64,000 nucleotides of DNA from Ashinkailepas kermadecensis. Taxonomy: Eukaryota; Arthropoda; Thecostraca; Neolepadidae. The notes below the pieces were generated by a model that saw nothing but the letters and a program-made list of their open reading frames with translations, searched no databases and had not been told where the DNA came from. Position numbers and translations under genes: made by a program. The stretch spans positions 558,001 through 622,000 of the forward strand of contig JAOTOM010005107.1 in the NCBI GenBank assembly GCA_034440615.1, given 5' to 3'. Positions 1 through 10,050 of this stretch are shown piece after piece (position 1 is the stretch's first letter; every line of letters begins with the position of its first letter).

Positions 1-740
1 TTGATGTTAGATTGTCGGGAGCAGTAGCACACAATCAAAATATGCTGTTTAGCTAAATTCATAGTGTTCATAAAAATATATCGGACTTAGCACATCCTCC
101 GCTTTGCACCATAGATACCTCCCATGCAAATGTGTCACACATTTTTCCCCTTATGTTTATTTCATAACACACCATCCACCTAGTGTAGTACGATTATTAC
201 GGATATGGAAAAATGACGTAGAGTCACGTATCGAAATGAGCCTCTACTACAATTTCCTCTTCAACTTCAGCTGAACATTCAATGTAGCACAGTCCAGAGC
301 CCGCTGCCGTATGTTAGCCATGCTTGTGTCAAGGACACATTGCGATGAAAACGAATTAAGATATTACATGTGTATATGGTTTACAAAAATATCATGAACC
401 TCACGCTGATTTGATTTTTGGATGTCCAGTGCAAGAATAAAAGTAGGGAATCATTTTATAATCACCCGGTATATTCTGAAGATATCGATGAGCAGTACGT
501 ATACTTTCTGAATGAGTCGAGTGGAGGGCCGGTGAAGGGACCAGATAAGCTATGAGGAAATTACGTCACCGTGACGTCACCGAATTAACAATTGCTGAAT
601 AGAGGTTGGAGAGATAAAGCAGTCGATATTTGCTGATGTACAGTTGCCACTACTACTCAGAGCGACCGCAGAGAACGCAACTCACCATCCGGCTCCGGGC
701 CCATCTTCGGGTCTGGATTCAGCCCGGCCTCCTCCCCGGC
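1..740. other. Non-coding, AT-moderate; nothing identified
   Basis: No protein-like frame. One perfect CRE (TGACGTCA) lies near 573-580 after an ACGTCA half-site. Confidence 0.5.
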
Positions 741-815
741 TCCAGGTCAGGATCCGGCTCCAGGTCAGGATCCGGGTCCGGGTCTGGGTACGGGTCTGGG
801 CTCGGGTCCGGCTCC
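741..815. repeat. Imperfect GC-rich short tandem repeat
   Basis: Variants of GGTCCGG, GGTCTGG and CCAGGTCAGGATCCGG. Open frames here encode Gly/Ser or Arg repeats and are not supported as genes. Confidence 0.7.
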
Positions 816-962
816 GAATCGCTTTCAGCATTGTCGCTGGCGGTGACCATGGTCGGCGATTTCAATAGAGGGGGCCGCTTGACTGCGTATGGTCTGAGCT
901 GGACTCATGCTGAGTCAGCGTGGATCGTCCAGACCGTGTCAGCAATGCTGACACTCTGAGTT

Positions 963-1033
963 CAGAGTGTCAGCTCAGAGTGTCAGCTCAGAGTGTCAGC
1001 TCTGAGTGTCAGCTCAGAGTGTCAGCTCGGAGC
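963..1033. repeat. 13-bp tandem repeat, ~5 copies
   Basis: Unit GAGTGTCAGCTCA with single-base variants. Confidence 0.9.
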
Positions 1034-1467
1034 TGCGTTGGATGTGTGCTTCGCAATCCGGAATGCAGTTTTTTTTTTGATACTCGAATGCGGGAAGGAT
1101 ATTTTTTTCAAGCCTCCGAGATCAGCGCCATCTATTGCACTTTCAAGTTAATTTTTACAACTTTGTCACAGAGTAGTTCATTGTCAAGCAGCACCATTTA
1201 GTCTAAAAATGACAAATCCAAGAGGATAATTTTCTGGAGATGATAATGCTTTGCTGGATACAAAAAATATAGGAACAGCCTGAATTCTTCCAAATTTGTG
1301 CCAGCATGTCCACTTGCTGGCTGACCGGCCCGCACCACATGGATCAACATGGATCGACATGGATCGACATGGGTTCCGGCGTCTGTGCCGTTACACATGG
1401 GCACACTGCGGAGAGGTGAACTGTGGACAGTCCTCGGCGATGTCCATCGTCGCATCTTTCCCACCGA

Positions 1468-1494
1468 CTTCCGGGATATCGATGCGCATGCGCA
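1468..1494. promoter_or_regulatory. ETS site plus palindromic NRF1 site
   Basis: GACTTCCGGG is an ETS-type site, and TGCGCATGCGCA at 1483-1494 is a perfect NRF1 palindrome. The pair is typical of CpG-type animal promoters. Direction and target are unknown. Confidence 0.4.
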
Positions 1495-1504
1495 GCCGTT
1501 ATAG

Positions 1505-2005
1505 AGCGACACACATTTCCTTACGGCTTCGCGGGCCCTGCCGCGGGCAAGGTCGTGGGTCAACGGCCCGCAGTCGACGCAGAACATCCAACAACACTAC
1601 ACGGACATCCAATCCACACAAACACAGACATCTCACACCCCACCACCCTCCAAAGAAACACAAACCGACCCAGCCATCATTATCCGACCCCATACCAAGG
1701 CAACAAAACAACACAAACCCAGACACTATTCACCCACACACCCAACACACGCACTGCCACCGGTACCAGAACGTGAAACGCACAATACATCGCCACTACC
1801 AGGCACATCCCACCACTCACTAACACCCTACGCAGTCCGTAAGAACCTACGGTTCGAAATCGAGACACACACCGACTCAGAAGACGACAGCTCAGACAAC
1901 ATCGCAGTCATCACCCACGCACCCGCCACAAGAGCATACAACAAAACAAACACCGCATCTACCAAGCACAAACCACATACTCGCGCCAAATCTTCCAAAC
2001 ACTGA
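1505..2005 (+). pseudogene. Unassigned C-terminal reading frame, G-poor, followed by A-rich tail
   Basis: An open frame of 166 codons without a convincing ATG runs from the stop at 1502 to TGA at 2003-2005. Its end (LRFEIETHTDSEDDSSDN, then basic KHKPHTRAKSSKH) looks like real protein. The strand is strikingly A/C-rich and G-poor. About 50 bp after the stop an A-rich tract begins (2059-2180). The arrangement suggests the 3' end of a retroelement inserted with its poly(A), but no domain is recognised. An NRF1/ETS site pair lies just upstream. Confidence 0.38.
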
Positions 2006-2058
2006 ACGTCCCAGACACATCCTATCACCTTGACCCGCCCAAGTCTACCCATGATGTG

Positions 2059-2195
2059 AAAAAAAGGAAGGAAAAAAACAAAACAAAAACAAACAAACAA
2101 ACAAAACAAAACAAAACAAAGAAATGACAAAAGAACAAAAGAAAGGAAAAAAAAAGAAGAAAAAAAAAAACACGGCCCAAACCAGGAGAGAAAAA
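2059..2195 (+). repeat. A-rich tract, (CAAAA)n-like
   Basis: Long A-rich simple sequence with CAAAA and AAAG variants, probably the tail of the retroelement-like frame ending at 2005. Confidence 0.7.
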
Positions 2196-2578
2196 AAAAC
2201 GATAATACAGACACTCCAAAAAGGCCGAAAACATACGCATGTGCATGTGTCAATATCTTCTTGCATTGTTCAAACCAACGGCGATGACCACTGCTATCCC
2301 TCTACACCCCTAAACGGCACCGTCCGGACCGATTCTGCCAGCTCATCTATAAAACAACTAAACAGCCGATATCACCTCAAGGTGGCAGGCTGGTCAAACT
2401 CAAGCACACACACACACACGGTACGTTTTGCCGTTAACAGGATCAAGCTATTGTACCGCACGCCGTATCTCACCCGTCTCCGCCCAGCTAAAACTTCTCT
2501 GTCCGCTAAGCGACCTTCATCGCTCATTTCCCACCTGACGTCGATTTGGTGCACGTTTCCCCCTTCTTCCGCTGAAAA

Positions 2579-2651
2579 ATGGCGGCTGCACCACTGGCGA
2601 GAGAGGCCGTTCAGTCACGTCGGCAAGGCTGCTCCCACCGTGTCCGGACAG
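2579..2651 (+). CDS. Candidate first coding exon with YY1-type start
   Basis: GAAAAATGGCGGC combines a good Kozak start with a YY1 consensus, a signature often found just after animal transcription starts. The frame runs 24 codons (starts MAAAPLAREAV) to a near-perfect donor, ACAG|GTAAGTCG, leaving one codon base. A CRE half-site (CTGACGTCG) lies about 45 bp upstream. Its phase fits the candidate exon at 27320 (two incoming bases), but that is a one-in-three coincidence. It could equally be a non-coding 5' exon. There is no protein-level support. Confidence 0.38.
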
Positions 2652-2699
2652 GTAAGTCGCGCACAAGATGAAGCCGGTCATGCGCGATGCTAATCGGCT

Positions 2700-2752
2700 T
2701 GGGAACTGATCGCTGATCGCTGATCGCTGATCGCTCATCGCTCATCGCTGAT
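2700..2752. repeat. 7-bp tandem repeat
   Basis: Unit GATCGCT, about seven copies, with CTCATCG variants. Confidence 0.9.
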
Positions 2753-2884
2753 CGCATCTGCCGCTGGAGCAGGACGACGCCGAACTGGGGGTGGGGGTGT
2801 TGCGTTTTCACGCGGCGGGTGGCTTGACCACAGGGCGGTCGAGTGGGATTTGAGTCGAGTGGAGACCGTGTGGGAACCACTGGT

Positions 2885-3215
2885 GCCAGCCTAGCACAGT
2901 CCCGCACCACTGGTGCCAGCCCAGCGCACTCCTGTACCACTGATAGCAGCCCAGCGGTGCAGTAGGCTGTGTATCAGTGATGCACAGTCCCGTACCACCG
3001 ATACCATCCCAGCATAGTCACGTACCACAGATACCATCCCAGCACAGTCCCGTACCACTGATACAATCCCAGCACAGTCCTGTACCACCGGTACCAGCCC
3101 AGCGCAGTCTCGTACCACTGATGGCAGCCCAGCACAGTCCCGTACCACTGATAGCAGCCCAGCACAGTCCCGTACCACTGCTAACGGAGCATCACATTCC
3201 CGTATCGTTGATCCA
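2885..3215. repeat. ~30-bp tandem array, older family
   Basis: CCCAGCACAGTCCCGTACCA-type units with diverged spacers, grading into the homogeneous 30-mer array that follows. Confidence 0.85.
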
Positions 3216-4935
3216 GCACAGCCCCGTGCCTCTGGTAGTAGTTCAGTACAGCTCCGTGCCCCTGGTAGTAGTTCAGTACAGCTCCGTGCCACTGGTAGTA
3301 GTTCAGTGCAGCTCCGTGCCACTGGTAGTAGTTCAGTGCAGCTCCGTGCCACTGGTAGTAGTTCAGTGCAGCTCCGTGCCACTGGTAGTAGTTCAGTGCA
3401 TCCCCGTGCCACTGGTAGTTGTTCAGTGCATCCCCGTGCCACTGGTAGTAGTTCAGTACATCCCCGTGCCACTGGTAGTAGTTCAGTACAGCTCCGTGCC
3501 ACTGGCAGTAGTTCAGTACAGCCCCGTGCCACTGGTAGTAGTTCAGTACAGTCCCGTGCCACTGGTAGTAGTTCAGTGCATCCCCGTGCCACTGGTAGTA
3601 GTTCAGTGCAGCTCCGTGCCACTGGTAGTAGTTCAGTGCAGCTCCGTGCCCCTGGTAGTAGTTCAGTGCAGCTCCGTGCCACTGGTAGTAGTTCAGTGCA
3701 TCCCTGTGCCCCTGGTAGTAGTCAGTGCAGCTCCGTGCCACTGGTAGTAGTTCAGTGCAGCTCCGTGCCACTGGTAGTAGTTCAGTGCAGCTCCGTGCCC
3801 CTGGTAGTAGTTCAGTGCAGCTCCGTGCCACTGGTAGTAGTTCAGTGCAGCTCCGTGCAACTAGTAGTAGTTCAGTGCATCCCCGTGCCCCTGGTAGTGG
3901 TTCAGTGCAGCTCCGTGCCCCTGGTAGTAGTTCAGTGCATCTCCGTGCCCCTGGTAGTAGTTCAGTGCATCCCCGTGCCCCTGGTAGTAGTTCAGTGCAT
4001 CCCTGTGCCCCTGGTAGTAGTCAGTGCAGCTCCGTGCCCCTGGTAGTAGTTCAGTGCAGCTCCGTGCCCCTGGTAGTAGTTCAGTGCAGCTCCGTGCCAC
4101 TGGTAGTAGTTCAGTGCAGCTCCGTGCCATTGGTAGTAGTTCAGTACAGCTCCGTGTCCCTGGTAGTAGTTCAGTGCAGTTCCGTGCCACTGGTAGTAGT
4201 TCAGTGCAGCTCCGTGCCACTGGTAGTAGTTCAGTGCAGCTCCGTGCCCCTGGTAGTAGTTCAGTGCAGCTCCGTGCCCCTGGTAGTAGTTCAGTGCAGC
4301 TCCGTGCCACTGGTAGTAGTTCAGTGCAGCTCCGTGCCCCTGGTAGTAGTTCAGTGCATCCCCGTTCCCCTGGTAGTAGTCAGTGCAGCTCCGTGCCCCT
4401 GGTAGTAGTTCAGTGCAGCTCCGTGCCACTGGTAGTAGTTCAGTGCAGCTCCGTGCCCCTGGTAGTAGTTCAGTGCATCCCCGTTCCCCTGGTAGTAGTC
4501 AGTGCAGCTCCGTGCCCCTGGTAGTAGTTCAGTGCAGCTCCGTGCCCCTGGTAGTAGTTCAGTGCAGTTCCGTGCCACTGGTAGTAGTTCAGTGCAGCTC
4601 CGTGCCACTGGTAGTAGTTCAGTGCAGCTCCGTGCCCCTGGTAGTAGTTCAGTGCATCCCCGTTCCCCTGGTAGTAGTCAGTGCAGCTCCGTGCCCCTGG
4701 TAGTAGTTCAGTGCAGCTCCGTGCCCCTGGTAGTAGTTCAGTGCAGCTCCGTGCCTCTGGTAGTAGTTCAGTGCAGCTCCGTGCCCCTGGTAGTAGTTCA
4801 GTGCAGCTCCGTGCCCCTGGTAGTAGTTCAGTACAGCTCCGTGCCCCTGGTAGTAGTTCAGTACAGCTCCGTGCCACTGGCAGTAGTTCAGTGCAGCTCC
4901 GTGCCTCTGGTAGTAGTTCAGTACAGCTCCGTGCC
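3215..4935. repeat. 30-bp minisatellite, ~57 copies
   Basis: Unit close to GTAGTTCAGTGCAGCTCCGT plus GCC(A/C)CTGGTA. Because 30 is divisible by three and most frames lack stops, long frames open on both strands; these are artefacts. A few 29-bp units (near 3720, 4020, 4379, 4499, 4679) shift the phase. Confidence 0.97.
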
Positions 4936-5136
4936 GCGTGTGAAGCTTAGATACACAATTTCATCCTAATCAGATCAATCCAATATAAGAACGCCGAAAA
5001 TAGCAATCGATATATTTCGATGCAGAAGTACATATTCGTTATCTCGCGTTTATGTGTGTGTGTGTGTCGACCCTTGCGTCTGATCTGTGTGAGATGTCCG
5101 CCGCCACGGCCCAGGTCAGATGCTTCACATTTCACA

Positions 5137-5182
5137 TAGGCCCGGACTTAGGGATTAGGTGCCGGGACTTAGGGATTAGGTG
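5137..5182. repeat. ~21-bp direct duplication
   Basis: GGACTTAGGGATTAGGTG occurs twice in a row. Confidence 0.9.
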
Positions 5183-5919
5183 TCGCACACCAGGCACAAC
5201 CAAGCCGTGACATATGCACATTGCACCACTCCTCAGCGGCTCCAAGGTTCTGAGGGCCTTCGTGGAGGACTCAATTCGCGTGCGTGGGACAAATTAACTC
5301 TCTAAATTTTACCACACGTTGGATACTTGACCAAATATCGTCTACGTGAACTCGACCGCCGGGGTAAATTCACATGCAGTATGTCGTTACGAGCGATTTT
5401 ATGCGCATGTGCAGGCGAAAGTAAGACGTAAGGTCGGCACATGGCGGATCAGGTTTTATGAATTATTGCGCCGACTGGGAGAGGTTCAAGGCAGTGCAAT
5501 CTTGTGTGTGTTGTTGCCTATAGTTTGAGAAGCTGATAGATACTAAGTAAGCGGCGTAACCATACCGCAACTAGCTGGCCCCGACAATTGAAACAAATGG
5601 AGTGCCGACTCAAAGTACTTTTTTTTCAAAAAGCGATCGCTAGTTTTGGATATAACTGGCATATTTGCAATCAGCACATAATCGGTTTTACCATAGTACG
5701 CGTCTCGTCTCTTGAGCCCCGAGCCCTTCCAAAGAGACGTGCAGCGACGGTCGCCGGTCGAGTCATTACGTCATGCCACGTGACCGGCGGCCCTGGGGCT
5801 GGTCAGGTCAAGGCCGTGCGGACCAGCCGACCATCTCAGGAACAGCCTTGTGGGCGCTGTGCTGAACGACTGTGTGGTGTAAATGGGACGGAAGACCTGC
5901 GAGCTGTGATGGACGATGA
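5183..5919. other. Non-coding stretch
   Basis: Unique-looking sequence; short frames have no recognisable product. Confidence 0.5.
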
Positions 5920-6345
5920 TATCGTGACGGACGTTCACGTCATGACGGACGGTGACACCGTGACGGACGGTGACGTCGTGACGGACGGTGACACCGTGAC
6001 GGAGGTCACACCGTGACGGATGGCGACACCGTGACGGACGGTGACACCGTGACGGAGGTGGCACCGTGACGGATGGCGACACCGTGACGGACGGTGACAC
6101 CGTGACGGACAGTGACACCGTGACCGACGGTGACACCGTGACGGACGGTGATGCCGTGACGGATGGTGATACTGTGACGGACGGTGATACCGTGATGGAC
6201 GGTGACACCGTGACGGACGGTGACACCGTGACGGACGGTGACGCCGTGACGGAGGTGACACCGTGACGGACGGTGACACCGTGACGGACGGTGACACCGT
6301 GACGGTCGGTGACACCGTGACGGTCGGTGACGCCGTGACGGAAGG
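5920..6345. repeat. 18-bp minisatellite, ~23 copies
   Basis: Unit GTGACACCGTGACGGACG with variants. Frames encoding TVTDGD or SVTVSP repeats are artefacts. Confidence 0.95.
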
Positions 6346-6999
6346 TGACGCCATGCAGAGTATGGCACGTCACACCACCGTTTGGCATCGTGCCTTCAGT
6401 TCCGAGATACGTGCACAATCGCTGTCAGAAGAGCTCGGTTTTGGACAGGAGTGCAGTCGCTTTCGATTGGGGCTGGCAACACGCTGGTGTCGACATCAGA
6501 CGACGTTTTTTAAATCTGTCTGTCGTATGCGACGCGCGCGTCCGAAATTACAATGCACTTCGTGCAATGCGAAATACGGTGAAACACAACGCAATACGTC
6601 ATGCGTGTGTGCGACATGGCCGGACCTCCGCTGAAATTGGCCACGCTACCGTTACATCTGCAGACATAGCGGCAACACCTTGGTGGCTCGTGCGTGCACG
6701 AGCCGCTGCAGAGCCCAGCTGCGATAGGCTCACAGGATTTCTGCCCGTTGACCCCAGAGCCCGCGCCTGGAGCCCTGGAGCCCTGGAGGAGTCACGCAGC
6801 CGGCGTCATGCTCTTGTTCGTCCAGTGCACTCGATAAGGCTCTGCGCTGCTGCCATGAAGGCTTCCCGTTGTGACAGCACGAGCGAGGGGGCATCGTTTC
6901 CTTCACGAGTGAGAGGAACGAACCCGGGGACAAAACCGGTACCGAGAAGGTCACGTTGCTACACCGTGCCGTGGGTCGCTTCCCAGTGCCGTTGTTGTT
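6346..6999. other. Non-coding stretch left of SINE C
   Basis: Frames through it continue from the 18-mer array and look random. Confidence 0.5.
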
Positions 7000-7176
7000 T
7001 TGTTTATTGGGTGATTCACTACGCACTTTATGCACGATCACGGCTAGTGGCGCCGCCCACACTGTTTCGCCGGTGGGCCGCGGGATTGGGAAATGTCCCG
7101 AGCGGTGCGAGTGTTGAACCCGGGACCTTTGGTACCCAGAGATCAACAACTTAACCACTCGGCCATCCCCACCCCG
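7000..7176 (-). mobile_element. tRNA-Leu/Ser-like SINE, family C
   Basis: On the minus strand GGGGATGGCCGAGTGGTTAA is a class-II tRNA-type A box, and CCCGGGTTCAACACTCG follows with the B box. The body includes GTGTGGGCGGCGCCACTAGC and CGTGATCGTGCATAAAG. A related fragment is nested at 34429-34497. Confidence 0.7.
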
Positions 7177-7199
7177 CTTCCCAGCGTCAGTCATGCATG

Positions 7200-7485
7200 G
7201 TGCGGCTGAACAGTAGCTCGTCTGCGGCCAACGAGTGTGCTGTTCTCTCCGGTGACGTCACCGCTGGCTCACTCACAGCCGATAGCTGAGTGCCAACCGC
7301 TCCCGGTGACGTCATCGCGGGCTCACTCACAGTCAATAGCTGATTACCGCCCGCTCGCGGTGACGTCATCGCTGGCTTACACACACAGTCAATAACTGGG
7401 TGCCGTCCACTCCCAGTGACGTCATCGCTGGCTTACATACAGCCAATAACTGAGTGCCGCCCGCTCCCAGTGACGTCACCGGTGG
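7200..7485. promoter_or_regulatory. 54-bp tandem array with five perfect CRE sites
   Basis: TGACGTCA occurs at 7253, 7307, 7361, 7417 and 7471, spaced 54, 54, 56 and 54 bp. Units also carry CTCACTCACAG and CAATA(A/G)CTG, CCAAT-like in the last one. CREB/ATF binding is expected from the motif; function is inferred. Confidence 0.6.
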
Positions 7486-7519
7486 ACAATATCTGCCGAC
7501 GGAGTCGTCATGAGCGATC

Positions 7520-7870
7520 ATTGCCAACACACCGTCAAGGCCAACCGTTCACAGACACATCTGTCAATCCCGCACTCAAGACGATCCGTTCACAGACAAA
7601 TCTGCCAAGCCCCAGCCAAGGCCATACGTTCACGGACATATCTGCCAGGCGCCCAGTCAAGGCCATTCGTTCACAGACACATCTGTCAATCTCCCATTCA
7701 AGACGATCCGTTCACAGACAAATCTGCCAAGCTCCCAGTCAAGGCCATCCATTCACAGATATATCTGCCACGCCCTCCGGCAAAGCCATCCGTTCGCAGA
7801 CATCTGCCAAGCCCACAATCAAGGCCACACGTCCACGGACACATCTGCCGGGCGCCCACTCAAGGCCATC
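7520..7870. repeat. 41-bp minisatellite, ~8 copies
   Basis: Units begin TCACAGACA(C/A)ATCTG and end CAAGGCCATCCGT; diverged copies. Confidence 0.88.
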
Positions 7871-8261
7871 CGTCTGGTTCGCGGTAGCCTCTGCACGGCT
7901 GGAGCTCGGCTAAGATGGCGTCACTGCTATGCCCCGCCAGCAGGGCAGGTTCAGGCCGGCTGTATGACGTGTGCTGCCGCGTATTTTCACCTCAACGTGA
8001 CCGACGCCATTCCAGGAAGTGCCGGCGCTGTAGGGTGCCCTGCAAGGCTGACACAGCGAGGAACAGCTGAATCGGTTATCACGATCATGTGCCAGGAGAG
8101 GAGGTGTAAATCATTCTTGATTTGTCCGGCCGGTTATGCGAAAAATCAACTCAAAACAAAATCAGAAGATCACGAAAATCGTGAAGGTACAGGCATCCAT
8201 TGGACATACATGAAGGGACGCGAGCCGCATGTTCGAGTGTCCGGACTGTCGATCACAAACA

Positions 8262-8490
8262 GCCACATGCCGCTTACTCCATTGTGGACCACATGCCGCT
8301 TACTCCACTGTGGACCACATGCCGCTCACTCCACTGTGGACCACATGCCGCTTACTCCACTGTGGACCACATGCCGCTTACTCCACTGTGGACCACATGC
8401 CGCTTACTCCACTGTGGACCACATGCCGCTTACTCCACTGTGGACCACATGCCGCTTACTCCACTGTGGACCACATGCCGCTCACTCCAC
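8262..8490. repeat. 26-bp minisatellite, ~9 copies
   Basis: Unit CCACTGTGGACCACATGCCG plus CTTACT, nearly identical copies. Confidence 0.95.
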
Positions 8491-8561
8491 CGTCAGAGAC
8501 CCTGTAACGGTGGCGTCGAAGACAGACGTATATTTCTTATAAGCAATGCACTCTGACTCTC

Positions 8562-8597
8562 TGTGGACTCTGACACCTATAGGTGTCAGAGTCCACA
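8562..8597. repeat. Perfect 36-bp palindrome
   Basis: The left arm TGTGGACTCTGACACCTA is followed by its exact reverse complement without a spacer. It can extrude as a cruciform. No terminator or gene context is visible. Confidence 0.95.
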
Positions 8598-9654
8598 CTA
8601 TTACTCATCGTGCCATAATTCCTGTTGGTTGATTTTTATCCTTGAATCTCCATCGCTGAAGCGAATGCAGCGACCGAGATTCCCTGCAGAGCTTTAGCTC
8701 TCGTGTTATTTTGTCTTTTATCTGGGCGGAAAATCGCCCAAGTCCAAGTGTTCAGTGCGGTGCCCATTGCGCCACGGCGCCTAAGATCGCTCACACAGGC
8801 AGTCGCAATTCACTTGGCATAGTTTCGTGTGATTGGTTTCAAATGAAATACATCTGCCATGAAAATTGGAGCGGTCTGTATGCTGACTTGCTCTGTTTGT
8901 CTTGTCTGCAAGAGTTTCATTTGAACATTCATGAGACGGATAATTATCAGAGCCATGATTTGCTTGAACTTGGTCGAATGCAGCGGCCGACATTGTCATG
9001 AATAGTTAGTTAGTTGGATTTATTTGATGTTTTCAAGGCTTATTGTGAAGATTTGGAAGGGAGACGACATTTAGAAAGAACAATTTTTCGCTCGTACCTT
9101 CTCCTCCCGTTTAATTAACAATTTTCCGCTTTCCGTGCGTTGCATACAAGACTGGATCATGCAAATATCCCCATCTGCATGTCAATTCATTAGATGGGAA
9201 TGTGCCCACGTTTTGACTTTCAAATGATCATACTTTGACATTCCTTAATTGGCTTAATTGGGACTTTAATACTTTACCACCAGACGACAAGGTTAAATTA
9301 CGAAGTACATCTTGTTCGTTTTGCCAGCATTGCAATTCCGCACTCGTGCACCAACTCACTTTTGAATGATAGCTGTCGTCACTGACATCTTCGTGCAGCA
9401 TGGGTGTTGCTGGGCGTTGGTCGGGTGCGATGGGGACCGGCCCGTGTCGCTCGTGCCACCGCCGCAACAGGCCAGATTTCATCGCCAGTCGGAGCCACCG
9501 CACGCCCCGGCGTCCGAGTGCCGCGCGTGCAGGAATGCGCGACTCTCATGCGGTCGCTTCTGACAGGCGTCTTTGCCGGCCCCTCGCGAACGATGCAATC
9601 GCCGTTCCGCTCGGTTCCGCCGGGCGGCCGCCTGCAGTCCGCCGACAACAACGC
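8598..9654. other. Non-coding stretch
   Basis: No supported gene. The right half becomes GC-rich before the 13-mer array. Confidence 0.5.
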
Positions 9655-10050
9655 GGCCGGGATCCGCCGCCGGGATCCGCCGCCGGGATCAGCCGCTGGG
9701 ATCCGCCGCCGGGATCCGCCGCCGGGATCAGCCGCTGGGATCCGCCGCCGGGATCCGTCGACGTGATCCGCCGCCGGGATCCGCCGCCGGGATCCGCCGC
9801 CGGGATCCGCCGCTGGGATCCGCCGCCGGGATCCGCCGCCGGGATCAGCCGCCGGGATCCGCCGCCGGGATCAGCCGCCGGATCAGCCGCCGGGATCAGC
9901 CGCCGGGATCCGCCGCCGGGATCGCCGCCGGTATCAGCCGGATCCGCCGCCGTATTGCCGGGATCAGCCGCTGGGATCCGCCGCTGGGATCCGCCGCCGG
10001 GATCCGCCACCGGGATCCGCCGACGTGATCCGCCGCCGGGTCCGCTTCCT
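9655..10050. repeat. 13-bp minisatellite, ~30 copies
   Basis: Unit GGGATCCGCCGCC with local variants. It abuts the truncated 3' end of the CR1-like element. Confidence 0.95.

Noticed and set aside
3215..4935. CRISPR-like array
   Set aside because: Units are contiguous without unique spacers, in a eukaryotic genome.
2891..4969. Many overlapping long open frames of Gln/Ser/Val repeats on both strands
   Set aside because: They result from a 30-bp repeat unit without stops; all frames look equally open and there is no start, splice or non-repeat domain.
5771..6418. Long minus frames of SVTVSP repeats
   Set aside because: Created by the 18-bp array; no flanking coding evidence.
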